Shown here: piece after piece, positions 16,020 through 24,313 of the stretch
How positions within the stretch are numbered: position 1 is the first letter of the stretch
Layout of the letters: every line of letters starts with the position of its first letter
From: JAUNSR01 sp036655355
Lineage (GTDB): Bacteria > Bacteroidota > Bacteroidia > Bacteroidales > JAUNSR01
NCBI GenBank assembly: GCA_036655355.1
Contig: JAVVQG010000015.1
Coordinates: 44,539 to 108,538, forward strand
Reading direction: 5' to 3'
DNA length: 64,000 nt
Made by a program: the position numbers and the translations under genes
The notes under the pieces: generated by a model
The model's input: only the letters and a program-made list of their open reading frames with translations
What the model was told of the DNA's origin: nothing
The model's database searches: none

Positions 16020-16106
16020 CACCCGGTTTTACGGATAGCCGTTCAATGATCCGTGAAAATCCGGACAACGGAAGTTCATCTTCCTTAGGCTACCACTTAA
16101 TCCAAC

Positions 16107-16176
16107 CTTATTAATCGAAGCTTATTAATCCAAGCTTATTAATCGAAGCTAATTAATTCAAGCTTATTAATTCAAC
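16107..16176 (+). repeat. Five tandem 14-bp repeats directly before the DUF3109 start
   Basis: Units CTTATTAATCGAAG, CTTATTAATCCAAG, CTTATTAATCGAAG, CTAATTAATTCAAG and CTTATTAATTCAAC run without gap from 16107. A partial unit follows and the start codon is at 16189. The array lies in the predicted 5' untranslated RNA. Confidence 0.85.
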
Positions 16177-16188
16177 CTTAATAGAAAT

Positions 16189-16773
16189 ATGGTTCAAATC
16201 GACGATACGATCATCAGTCTTGATGTTTTTGAGAAAGAATTTATCTGTGACCTTGGCGCATGCATGGGTGGATGTTGCAACGAAGAGGGCGATTCGGGCG
16301 CACCGCTCGACGATGAAGAAGTTGCCGAACTGGAAAAAGTCCTTCCGATCGTATGGGACGACCTCTCTCCTGCCGCTCAGGAAGTGATTCGGGAGCGCGG
16401 CGTGGCCTTTCAGGATGAAGACGGCGAATGGGTTACTCCTGTCGTTAACGGAAGAGATTGTGTATTTACCTATTACGGGAAAGACGGCATGTGTCTGTGT
16501 GCGATCGAGAAAGCGTTCCGCGAAGGGAAAACGGATTATTACAAACCGGTATCGTGTCACCTTTATCCGATCCGCTGCAAGAAATACCCCACTTTCACAG
16601 CCGTAAACTACCACAAATGGCAGATCTGCAAAGCCGCTGAGATTCTGGGACGTAAAGAGGGTGTTAAAATCTATCGGTTCCTGAAAGAACCCCTCATCCG
16701 CAAATTCGGCGAAGCGTGGTATGAACAGATGGAAATCTGCGCGGAAGAGCTGAAAACAATGGAGAATAAATAA
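16189..16773 (+). CDS. DUF3109 family cysteine-rich protein
   Basis: 194 aa, cytoplasmic, no signal. It carries many conserved cysteines: Cys20, Cys25, Cys29 and Cys30 in CDLGACMGGCC, Cys91, Cys102 and Cys104 in MCLCAIE, Cys123 and Cys130 in VSCHLYPIRC, and Cys147. This resembles the YkgJ-type zinc or iron-sulfur binding cysteine cluster, and the overall pattern is that of DUF3109, common in Bacteroidota. The biochemical role is unknown. It has its own promoter and a leader with a 14-bp repeat array, and is followed 89 bp downstream by the 22-bp palindromic repeats. Confidence 0.88.
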   Translation: MVQIDDTIISLDVFEKEFICDLGACMGGCCNEEGDSGAPLDDEEVAELEKVLPIVWDDLSPAAQEVIRERGVAFQDEDGEWVTPVVNGRDCVFTYYGKDGMCLCAIEKAFREGKTDYYKPVSCHLYPIRCKKYPTFTAVNYHKWQICKAAEILGRKEGVKIYRFLKEPLIRKFGEAWYEQMEICAEELKTMENK

Positions 16774-16862
16774 AAATCGGAATAAAGTCACTCTACATCC
16801 GAATCGGTGTATTTCCCGAAACGCTCCTCCGTTTTTTACAAAATGATCCTATATAATTACTT

Positions 16863-17054
16863 CTTCAGTACTCTGAAGAAGGCGCTTCAGTACTCTGAAG
16901 AAGGCGCTTCAGTACTCTGAAGAAGGCGCTTCAGTGCTCTGAAGAAGGCGCTTCAGTGCTCTGAAGAAGGCGCTTCAGTACTCTGAAGAAGGCGCTTCAG
17001 TGCTCTGAAGAAGGCGCTTCAGTGCTCTGAAGAAGACGCTTCAGTGCTCTGAAG
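16863..17054. repeat. Nine tandem copies of a 22-bp palindromic repeat
   Basis: Consensus CTTCAG-TRCT-CTGAAG-AAGGCG, starting at 16863, 16885, 16907, 16929, 16951, 16973, 16995, 17017 and 17039 (the last lacks the linker). Each unit is a perfect 6-bp hairpin with a 4-nt loop (TACT in copies 1, 2, 3 and 6, otherwise TGCT). Each CTGAAG can equally pair with the next CTTCAG across the AAGGCG linker, so alternative folds exist. There are no spacers, so it is not CRISPR. It lies between the 3' ends of two convergent genes. Confidence 0.97.
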
Positions 17055-17175
17055 AGCCATTTTAAATGTTTCTAGAACAGAATTGCTCCTATCAATTCAA
17101 ATTTTGGTCGTATCGACCACGCTTTTCTTCCGATTACATCTGCTCAAAAGAAATCGGCTCTGATGCAAATATAGG

Positions 17176-17232
17176 AAAAAAAGAGGAGGCTCTCTGAAAA
17201 CAAATTGTTTTCAGAGAGCCTCCTCTTTTTTT
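17176..17232. terminator. Perfect 57-bp palindromic bidirectional terminator
   Basis: Arms 17176-17203 and 17205-17232 pair without a mismatch around one central base. The ends are A7 on one side and T7 on the other, so both strands give a stem plus T-run. It serves the convergent DUF3109 and glsB genes. Confidence 0.92.
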
Positions 17233-17261
17233 GGATCGGATTTCCCCGCAAGGAGAATCCA

Positions 17262-18227
17262 TTATTGCATTTCTGCCAATTGCGCTATTTTTTCAGCCAG
17301 AAACTGCTCATACGTATCGATGTAACGCGCTTTCTTTTCAGAGTTGATCTCATCGATCGTGATCAGGATTCCCGACTCTTCCACATCGCCGAACTCATCG
17401 TTGATCGCCGTATCGAACATCTTCATCGTAGGCGAAAGACTCATATAGGCATTCACCAACGGCGGAATATTGTATCCCAGCTGACGCACTTCGGTGTTGA
17501 GTACTTTGTAGTTCTCTTTGAAATTATCGTGCGGGAATAATTTGGCCATCTCCTCTTCGTCGGCATTCGTTTTCAACGGATTGAAGGCCCAGATAAGGTC
17601 TTCGTGATCCGGGAAATGCTTCTTCAGGAAGTAAAGGATCATGTTACGACCCCGCTCCGGATAAGAAGGATACATGGTAAACTTACCGTAGAAATATTTG
17701 ATTTCGGGGTGATCCACCGCCAAAGCTCCCAAACCGTCCCACAGATTATCCAAAGCGAAAAGACCTCGGGTTCCGGCTCTTGAAGATTGGTATTCGAGCG
17801 TCACAAACGAACGGCCCAACTCAATCGTATAAGGAAGATACTCTTTCATGAATTTTTCGGAGAAGCCGAACATGTGACCGGTTGCCAATAAGGGCTGACC
17901 CTTTTCATCAATCGCCACTTTACTTCCCAGAATATAGCGGTAGCCGCCAAGAATCTCCTCGTCTTCAGGATTCCATACAATAAGTTGCCAGTATGGCTCC
18001 TCCATCGTATCAAACTCATCGATATCAACCGGTTTACCGGTTCCTCCTCCTGCATGACGGAAAGCGATTTCTCTCAATCGCCCGATCTCCTGCATCAGAT
18101 TGGGACAATCCTGAGCTTTAAAGATGTAAATTTCGTTGTTACCTTTTCGGGTAGCACGCAAGAATCTATCAGAAGTCAATTCAGATTTTAAGATCTCCTT
18201 ATCTATAGGAGAAATGATCTCTTCCAT
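17262..18227 (-). CDS. glsB: GNAT-fold N-acyltransferase, probable glycine N-acyltransferase for glycine lipids
   Basis: ATG at 18227 (MEEIISPIDKEI) is preferred; the longer frame from 18281 overlaps the upstream acyltransferase gene without homology-like content. The protein is 321 aa. It has the OlsB/hemolysin-like GNAT pattern: LREIAFRHAGGGTGKPVDIDEFD, WQLIVWNPEDEEILGGYRYI, ELGRSFV and YFYGKFTMYPSY. In Bacteroides, GlsB puts a 3-hydroxy-acyl chain on glycine, and GlsA then adds the second acyl chain. The adjacent acyltransferase gene, 5 bp upstream, makes that assignment likely. It acts on the cytoplasmic face of the inner membrane using acyl-ACP. Ornithine-lipid synthesis is the alternative. 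Confidence 0.82.
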   Translation of the reverse strand: MEEIISPIDKEILKSELTSDRFLRATRKGNNEIYIFKAQDCPNLMQEIGRLREIAFRHAGGGTGKPVDIDEFDTMEEPYWQLIVWNPEDEEILGGYRYILGSKVAIDEKGQPLLATGHMFGFSEKFMKEYLPYTIELGRSFVTLEYQSSRAGTRGLFALDNLWDGLGALAVDHPEIKYFYGKFTMYPSYPERGRNMILYFLKKHFPDHEDLIWAFNPLKTNADEEEMAKLFPHDNFKENYKVLNTEVRQLGYNIPPLVNAYMSLSPTMKMFDTAINDEFGDVEESGILITIDEINSEKKARYIDTYEQFLAEKIAQLAEMQ

Positions 18228-18232
18228 ATAAA

Positions 18233-19060
18233 TTATCGTTGTTGCAATTCGTAAACTTTGGTTTTCAAATATTCCGCCCATTGTCTTTGGGAACGGGATT
18301 TATCAAAGGTTTGCCAGGGTATTGGCTTCCCTATTCTGACTGCGAATGTTTTATCGCTGTTTTTGAACATCTCAGACGGCAGCAGAATCATCTCAATATT
18401 CGCCTTGATACCCAGCTTTTTGCGGATATAGGCCAAACGGTAAAAGAATTTCGAGTTGGTTCCCTCGAAGAATACCGGAATGATGTCACGCTGAAACTCA
18501 ATCGATTTAGAGATTACCGCTTTCTTCCATTCCAAATCGCGGATTTGATTATTTTGAAGTCGCGAGCATAACCCCGCCGGGAAAATAAGCACCTGATTTT
18601 CTGATTCGAAAGCTTCGTTGAGCAGATTCGCTTTCTCTTTGTCTTGCGCTCCATGCTTGTTGATGGGCACGAATACGTTACGTAAAGGTGAAATATGCAT
18701 CAGGATATCGTTGACGATAAATCTGACTTTCTTGCCATATTTTTCTCCAAAAACCTGAATAAGCGCCATGCCGTCAAGGCCACCGAGCGGATGGTTGGAA
18801 GCAAAAATAAATTTGCCGTCGGAAGGGATGTTCTCTTCTCCGACCAACTTCACCCGGACATTTAACTCATCCAGTACCCCCGCAGCGAAATCGACCCCCT
18901 GAAGGTGTCCGTAATGATCCAGAATGTAATTCATTTTCTCCTCACAAACCAGTTTGGACAAAAAGCGATAAACAAACCCCGGTATTTTCTTTCCTGCTTC
19001 GGGTGCTTTGGCCTTTATAGCCTTCTCAACATCTAAATGTAACGAATCAGCAGTATTCAT
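18233..19060 (-). CDS. glsA: PlsC-like O-acyltransferase, probable glycine-lipid second acyltransferase
   Basis: ATG at 19060 (MNTADSLHLDVEKAIKAK) is chosen over 19108, which would add a hydrophobic leader not expected here. The protein is 275 aa. The acyltransferase box is SNHPLGGLDG (His90, Asp96; HX5D rather than the classic HX4D), followed by FVPINKHG and an FPAGLCSR block corresponding to the FPEGTRS motif of PlsC proteins. It would acylate the hydroxyl of N-acyl-glycine made by the GNAT enzyme encoded 5 bp downstream. The pair lies directly upstream of, and divergent from, the dcw cluster. Confidence 0.82.
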   Translation of the reverse strand: MNTADSLHLDVEKAIKAKAPEAGKKIPGFVYRFLSKLVCEEKMNYILDHYGHLQGVDFAAGVLDELNVRVKLVGEENIPSDGKFIFASNHPLGGLDGMALIQVFGEKYGKKVRFIVNDILMHISPLRNVFVPINKHGAQDKEKANLLNEAFESENQVLIFPAGLCSRLQNNQIRDLEWKKAVISKSIEFQRDIIPVFFEGTNSKFFYRLAYIRKKLGIKANIEMILLPSEMFKNSDKTFAVRIGKPIPWQTFDKSRSQRQWAEYLKTKVYELQQR

Positions 19061-19386
19061 AATCAATTTGTAAAGCAATGCAAGCCACAAAAATACATTA
19101 ATTTTCAAGATTATTCGTCCGGACCTCCTTTTTTATAGTCTTTTATTCGCCTGAAGCGAGTTCCATAAATGCATTTAACAAAGAGAAAGAGAGCACTTTC
19201 GGGAGTTTCAAATCGGTTTGAAATGTAACAATATTTTAATGTAATCACCAAATAACAAGAGAGTTACAATATACCCGCGCTGTTGATAACTTTTGGCTAA
19301 AAATCAATTCCAATCGAACCGTTTGTGATAAATATAGATTACCTTTACAAATTGAAAACTATTATTTAAATCTTTTTTAGCTTAAT

Positions 19387-20295
19387 ATGCAAGAAGTTGT
19401 TTATCATATCCCTGCTCTTTTGGAAGAGTGTATGACGGGACTAAATATAAAGCCGGACGGAACTTATGTGGATGTAACTTTCGGAGGAGGCGGCCACAGC
19501 AAAGAGATTCTGAAACGTTTGGGCGAAGGGGGGCACTTGTACTCTTTCGACCAGGACGAAGATGCTGAAAACAACATCGTGAACGACGACCGTTTCACGT
19601 TTATCCGCAGCAACTTCCGTTTCCTTTCCAACTTCATGCGTTATCATGAAGTGGAGTCGATTGACGGTTTGTTGGCTGATTTGGGCGTATCGTTCCATCA
19701 CTTCGACGCGGAAGAACGCGGATTCTCGTTCCGTTTTGACGGCAAATTGGACATGCGTATGAATGCGCGTGCGGGAATGACAGCGGCCGATATCCTGAAT
19801 AACTACGAAGAGGAAGCCATTGCGGATGTTTTCTACCTGTATGGCGAGATGAAAAACTCACGTCGCATCGCAGCCGCGATCGTTCGTGCCAGAGCGGTAA
19901 AGAAATTCGATCGTATCGCAGATTTTCTGGAAGTGATTCGTCCCTTCGTAAACAAAAAACAGGAGAAAAAAGAGCTGGCTCAGGTTTTCCAAGCACTTCG
20001 TATCGAGGTAAACCAAGAGATGGACACGCTGAAGAAGATGTTATCGCAGGCGTTGCGTGAATTGAAACCGGGCGGCCGACTGGTCGTGTTGACTTACCAT
20101 TCGCTGGAAGACAGATTGGTTAAGAACTTCATGAAAACGGGGAACTTCGAAGGGAAAGCCGACAAGGATTTCTTCGGTCGCGTAGAAACACCGTTCAAGC
20201 TGATCAATAACAAAGTAATCATAGCTTCTGAGGAGGAGGTGGAGCGTAATCCACGCGCACGAAGTGCGAAACTCCGAATTGCAGAGAAGCTTTAA
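19387..20295 (+). CDS. rsmH: 16S rRNA (cytosine-1402-N4) methyltransferase
   Basis: 302 aa. It carries the SAM site VDVTFGGGGHSKEIL (about residues 28-42), LADLGVSFHHFD, the FRFDGKLDMRMN block, and TYHSLEDRLVKNF near the end. It methylates 16S rRNA C1402 and fine-tunes initiation. It is the first gene of this dcw operon; mraZ, which often precedes it, is absent. The 326 bp upstream (19061-19386) contain no gene I can support. Its 3' end is followed by ftsL after 28 bp, or overlaps it if ftsL begins at GTG 20264. Confidence 0.98.
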   Translation: MQEVVYHIPALLEECMTGLNIKPDGTYVDVTFGGGGHSKEILKRLGEGGHLYSFDQDEDAENNIVNDDRFTFIRSNFRFLSNFMRYHEVESIDGLLADLGVSFHHFDAEERGFSFRFDGKLDMRMNARAGMTAADILNNYEEEAIADVFYLYGEMKNSRRIAAAIVRARAVKKFDRIADFLEVIRPFVNKKQEKKELAQVFQALRIEVNQEMDTLKKMLSQALRELKPGGRLVVLTYHSLEDRLVKNFMKTGNFEGKADKDFFGRVETPFKLINNKVIIASEEEVERNPRARSAKLRIAEKL

Positions 20296-20323
20296 GATAT
20301 TCAAATCGAGAGGAGACATCACA

Positions 20324-20680
20324 TTGGAACCAAAAAACACACAAGGGAAAAAGCATTCTGACACCACCCTGCTGGGAGGACTGAAAGGCATTTCGGAGAT
20401 TGAGATCTTTTCAAAGGATTTCTTCATCACGCATGGTAAGAAGGTTATCGTTTTTGCCGTGCTCCTTTTGTTTTATATCAACAACCGATATGCTTGTCTG
20501 AATAAACTGGATGAGATAGAGAAACTGAAGACTCAGCTTCAAGACATTAAATATGAGGCATTGACGCGTTCTTCCGAGCTGATCGGCATCAGTCGCCCTT
20601 CGCAGGTGAAAGAGCTGATTCACAATCATGGAATCGAACTTGAGGAATCGAACACGCCGCCCTATAATCTAAATGACTGA
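20324..20680 (+). CDS. ftsL: FtsL-like cell-division protein
   Basis: About 118 aa from TTG at 20324, which has GAGAGGAG 8 nt upstream; an alternative GTG start at 20264 would give 138 aa and overlap rsmH by 32 bp. No ATG start is available. It is a bitopic protein: a cytoplasmic N-terminus with TTLLGGLKG, one membrane helix (VIVFAVLLLFYINNRYA), then a periplasmic coiled coil (LDEIEKLKTQLQDIKYEALTR) and SRPSQVKELI. This matches the Bacteroidota FtsL-like family in form and in position between rsmH and ftsI. It would join FtsQ and FtsB-like partners in activating FtsWI. Confidence 0.87.
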   Translation: MEPKNTQGKKHSDTTLLGGLKGISEIEIFSKDFFITHGKKVIVFAVLLLFYINNRYACLNKLDEIEKLKTQLQDIKYEALTRSSELIGISRPSQVKELIHNHGIELEESNTPPYNLND

Positions 20681-20685
20681 TTTCT

Positions 20686-22809
20686 ATGTCTATCGAAAAG
20701 AAAAATATAACCTTTAGATTCTCGCTGATCATTATCCTGGCCTTCTTTATCGGAGTGGCTATCCTTTTTAAAGCATCCATCACGGTATTTATCGAACGTG
20801 ACGGGTGGCTGAAGAAGGTCGCCAACCTGAAAGTGGAGGACAAAAGGATCGACCCGAAACGCGGGAATATTTTTGCGGAAGACGGGCGACTCATGGCAAG
20901 TAGTATTCCTCAATACTACGCCTATATCGATTTTAAAGCGGACGGTCTGAAAAAGGATACCCTGACCAAATACCTGCCGGAATTGTCGAAGGCACTCTCT
21001 TCGCTGATCGGCGATATGTCTGCGGCTTCCTACCAGAACCACATCATGCGGGGATATCACAAGCAGACGCGTAACTTCCAGCTGATTAAGCGCAAAATAT
21101 CCTATACGGAGATGAAAGAGCTGAAACGAATGCCCTTTCTGAAGCAACCGAGTCACCGGAGCGGACTGATCCTGACGGCGATGGCTCAACGAAAAAAACC
21201 GTTCGGATTGCTCGCCTCACGCACCATCGGCGATGTGTACGGGGATCAGGCGATGGGGGGGAAGAATGGCCTGGAGCTGGCTTTCGACTCGTTGCTGACC
21301 GGCACGCCGGGTGTGGGTACGCGCCAGAAAGTATACGGGAAATACATCACCATCACCGAAACCGAACCGGTTGACGGGGTGGATATCACCACCACGATCG
21401 ATATCAACATTCAGGATATCGCAGAAAAAGCGCTGATGGACAAACTGCTCGAGATCGACGCCGCTTCGGGAACCGCCGTGGTCATGGAGGTGAAAACGGG
21501 AGCAGTGAAAGCGATTGCGAACTTAGGCCGTGTTTCGGAAGGGGTGTATCAGGAAACGAAAAACTTCGCCGTAGCCGATGAATCGGAACCGGGATCCACC
21601 TTCAAAGTGGCTTCCATGATGGTTGCGCTGGAGAAGGGTATCGTGGAACCGGAAGATACGATCGATACCGGAAACGGCATTTATATGTACAAAGGTGCCC
21701 GCATGACGGATCACAACTGGAATAAAGGGGGGTACGGCAAAATAACAGCAGCCCAGAGCATCTGGTATTCTTCGAATATCGGTGTGGCGAAAACGGTTCT
21801 CAAAGGGTTCGAACAGAATCCGGGAGAGTTTGTAAACGGGTTGTATGAAATGAGTCTGCACCGCAAACTGGAGATGAACATCCCGGGTGCCGGTCGTCCC
21901 AAGATCCGCCATCCGCAGGATACGGCTCGTTTTTGGTCAAAAACCAGTCTGCCGTGGATGTCTTTCGGATATGAAACCCAGATCCCACCGATCTATACGC
22001 TGAATTTCTTCAATGCCATCGCCAATGGCGGCAAGATGATGAAACCGTATTTCGTGAAGAACATCAGCAAAGACGGAAAAACAATCGAAACGATGGACCC
22101 GGAGGTGGTGAACAGCAAGATCTGCAGCTCCTCCACATTGGATAAGATCCGTCAGATGCTTCTCGATGTAGTGGAACAGGAGAAGGGGACAGCGCATGTG
22201 ATCAAATCCGATCGCCTGTTATTGGCGGGAAAAACCGGTACGGCTCAGATATCGCAAGGTAAAATGGGTTATACGGCAGGTGGAAAAAGCCATCAGGTTT
22301 CTTTCTGCGGCTATTTCCCGGCAGATAAACCTGTTTACTCGTGCATCGTGGTGATTCGCGGACCTCGTCGCGGATACCCCTCCGGAGGAGGAATGTCCGG
22401 TATGGTTTTCAAAAATATCGCCGAACGCACCTATGCGCAAAGTCGCTTTCTGCCGGTAGAGGCGAATCGCGACACGGCCGCCGTGCTGGTCCCGCGCATT
22501 AAAAACGGCGATTACCGGGCCATCCGCAGAACACTCGACGAACTTGACATCTCTTTTGAAGACGATAATAAAGACTGGACTTGGACGGTTACCAAACTGG
22601 AGAATAAGGAGATTTCGATGCGCGAACTCTCTACTCCGGAGAACCTGGTCCCTTCGGTTCACGGAATGGGAGCGAAAGACGCCGTGTTCCTATTGGAGAA
22701 CAGCGGATTACGCGTACACATCAACGGAATCGGGAAGGTGTATTCCCAATCCAAACCGGCCGGCCAACGATTCTCAAAAGGGGAAACAATCGTATTGAAT
22801 CTAAGATAA
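20686..22809 (+). CDS. ftsI: Septal peptidoglycan transpeptidase (class B PBP) with PASTA domain
   Basis: 707 aa. A single membrane helix (about 13-33) is followed by a PBP dimerisation domain (about 55-210) and a transpeptidase domain with Ser304-T-F-Lys307, Ser362-Ser-Asn364 and Lys516-Thr-Gly518. A C-terminal PASTA repeat (about 645-707) follows the catalytic domain. It cross-links septal peptidoglycan with FtsW as the glycosyltransferase. PASTA-bearing FtsI is typical for Bacteroidota. The gene begins 5 bp after ftsL and lies 16 bp before murE. Confidence 0.96.
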   Translation: MSIEKKNITFRFSLIIILAFFIGVAILFKASITVFIERDGWLKKVANLKVEDKRIDPKRGNIFAEDGRLMASSIPQYYAYIDFKADGLKKDTLTKYLPELSKALSSLIGDMSAASYQNHIMRGYHKQTRNFQLIKRKISYTEMKELKRMPFLKQPSHRSGLILTAMAQRKKPFGLLASRTIGDVYGDQAMGGKNGLELAFDSLLTGTPGVGTRQKVYGKYITITETEPVDGVDITTTIDINIQDIAEKALMDKLLEIDAASGTAVVMEVKTGAVKAIANLGRVSEGVYQETKNFAVADESEPGSTFKVASMMVALEKGIVEPEDTIDTGNGIYMYKGARMTDHNWNKGGYGKITAAQSIWYSSNIGVAKTVLKGFEQNPGEFVNGLYEMSLHRKLEMNIPGAGRPKIRHPQDTARFWSKTSLPWMSFGYETQIPPIYTLNFFNAIANGGKMMKPYFVKNISKDGKTIETMDPEVVNSKICSSSTLDKIRQMLLDVVEQEKGTAHVIKSDRLLLAGKTGTAQISQGKMGYTAGGKSHQVSFCGYFPADKPVYSCIVVIRGPRRGYPSGGGMSGMVFKNIAERTYAQSRFLPVEANRDTAAVLVPRIKNGDYRAIRRTLDELDISFEDDNKDWTWTVTKLENKEISMRELSTPENLVPSVHGMGAKDAVFLLENSGLRVHINGIGKVYSQSKPAGQRFSKGETIVLNLR

Positions 22810-22825
22810 AACAGAGTATATCCAA

Positions 22826-24280
22826 ATGAGACTAAATAAGCTATTCGAAAGAATCATTCATGTGATGGTTGGAGGCGACCACACGATTGAAATAACAGGA
22901 ATCCAATCGGATTCACGTAAAATAGAGAAAGATAATCTTTTCGTAGCTGTACGCGGTACAGCGGTAGACGGTCACGATTTTATCGCAACGGCGATTGAAA
23001 AGGGCGCTACGGCGATCGTTTGCGAGGAGGTTCCGCAAGAACAGAATCCCGCGATCACCTACATTCAAGTGGCGGATTCGAATCTGGCTATCGCACTTTT
23101 GGCTTCGGCCTGGAACGGTTATCCCTCTGAACAACTGAAATTGGTAGGTGTGACGGGGACGAACGGAAAAACGACCATCGCAACGCTTTTATATAAACTA
23201 TTCATGAAGCTGGGGTACAAGAGCGGACTTCTTTCTACGGTTTGCAACTATGTGGACCGCAAGGAGATTGCCGCAACCCACACCACTCCCGATCCCCTTT
23301 CGCTCAACGAACTCTTAAAAGAGATGGTGGAAGCCGGTTGTGAATATGCGTTCATGGAAGTGAGTTCGCATTCGATTGACCAGAAACGCATTGCGGGACT
23401 GAATTTCGACGGTGGGATATTCACGAACCTGACACGCGACCACCTCGATTACCATAAAACGTTTGACGCTTATCTGAAAGCGAAGAAAACATTCTTCGAC
23501 CTGTTGCCGAAAGAGGCGTTCGCATTAACGAATCTCGACGATAAAAACGGAATGGTGATGCTTCAGAATACGGCTGCCCATAAATGCACCTATTCGATGC
23601 GCACGCTGGCCGATTACAAAGGGCAGATTATCGAAGACCATTTTGACGGAATGCTTCTGGACATCAACAACCGGGAGGTGCTCACCCGCTTTGTGGGTAA
23701 GTTCAACGCCTCCAACCTGCTTGCCGTATATGGAGCGGCGATTGAATTGGGTGCCAATGTCGATGAAGTGCTGGTTCAGCTGAGTCTCCTGACCCCTGTA
23801 TCGGGTCGGTTCGAAGCGATCCGTTCAAAAACGGGCTTCACGGCGATCGTAGATTACGCCCATACGCCCGATGCGCTTACCAACGTACTGAATGCAATCC
23901 ACGAAGTACTGGAAGGTCGCGGACAGGTAATCACCGTTGTGGGTGCGGGAGGTAACCGCGACAAAGGGAAGCGTCCGTTGATGGCCAAAGAAGCCGCCAA
24001 CAACAGTGATAAAGTAATCCTTACCTCAGACAACCCGCGCTTCGAGGAGCCGGAGGAGATCATCAAGGACATGGCTGCGGGCCTCGATCCGGTAGAACGC
24101 CGTAAAACGTTGATGATCACAGATCGTAAAGAGGCGATCCGCACCTCCGTCATGCTGGCTCAGCCGGGCGATGTGATTCTTATCGCGGGGAAAGGACATG
24201 AGGATTATCAGGATGTGAAAGGTGTGAAACACCATTTTGACGACCGTGAAGTGGTTCGCGAGCTATTCGAGACCCTTTAA
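22826..24280 (+). CDS. murE: UDP-MurNAc-tripeptide synthetase adding meso-diaminopimelate
   Basis: 484 aa. ATP-binding GTNGKTT at 111-117, the HTTPDPLSL substrate block, and DNPR at about 402-405. DNPR is the signature that binds meso-diaminopimelate rather than lysine, so the stem peptide here should be the mDAP type. It acts in the cytoplasm in the third amino-acid addition of lipid II synthesis. It is within the dcw operon, 16 bp after ftsI and 33 bp before mraY. Confidence 0.98.
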   Translation: MRLNKLFERIIHVMVGGDHTIEITGIQSDSRKIEKDNLFVAVRGTAVDGHDFIATAIEKGATAIVCEEVPQEQNPAITYIQVADSNLAIALLASAWNGYPSEQLKLVGVTGTNGKTTIATLLYKLFMKLGYKSGLLSTVCNYVDRKEIAATHTTPDPLSLNELLKEMVEAGCEYAFMEVSSHSIDQKRIAGLNFDGGIFTNLTRDHLDYHKTFDAYLKAKKTFFDLLPKEAFALTNLDDKNGMVMLQNTAAHKCTYSMRTLADYKGQIIEDHFDGMLLDINNREVLTRFVGKFNASNLLAVYGAAIELGANVDEVLVQLSLLTPVSGRFEAIRSKTGFTAIVDYAHTPDALTNVLNAIHEVLEGRGQVITVVGAGGNRDKGKRPLMAKEAANNSDKVILTSDNPRFEEPEEIIKDMAAGLDPVERRKTLMITDRKEAIRTSVMLAQPGDVILIAGKGHEDYQDVKGVKHHFDDREVVRELFETL

Positions 24281-24313
24281 TCAATTCGAATCATCGTTTA
24301 GAAAAGTTCAAAT

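Noticed and set aside
16153..16791. 212-aa frame on the minus strand opposite DUF3109
   Set aside because: It covers the complement of a well-supported gene and starts and ends beyond it by only a few bases; composition is that of a shadow frame.
16863..17054. CRISPR array
   Set aside because: The 22-bp units adjoin with only a constant 6-bp linker; there are no variable spacers and no cas genes.
19061..19386. Hidden or degraded mraZ
   Set aside because: Too short, and no frame with MraZ-like content was seen.
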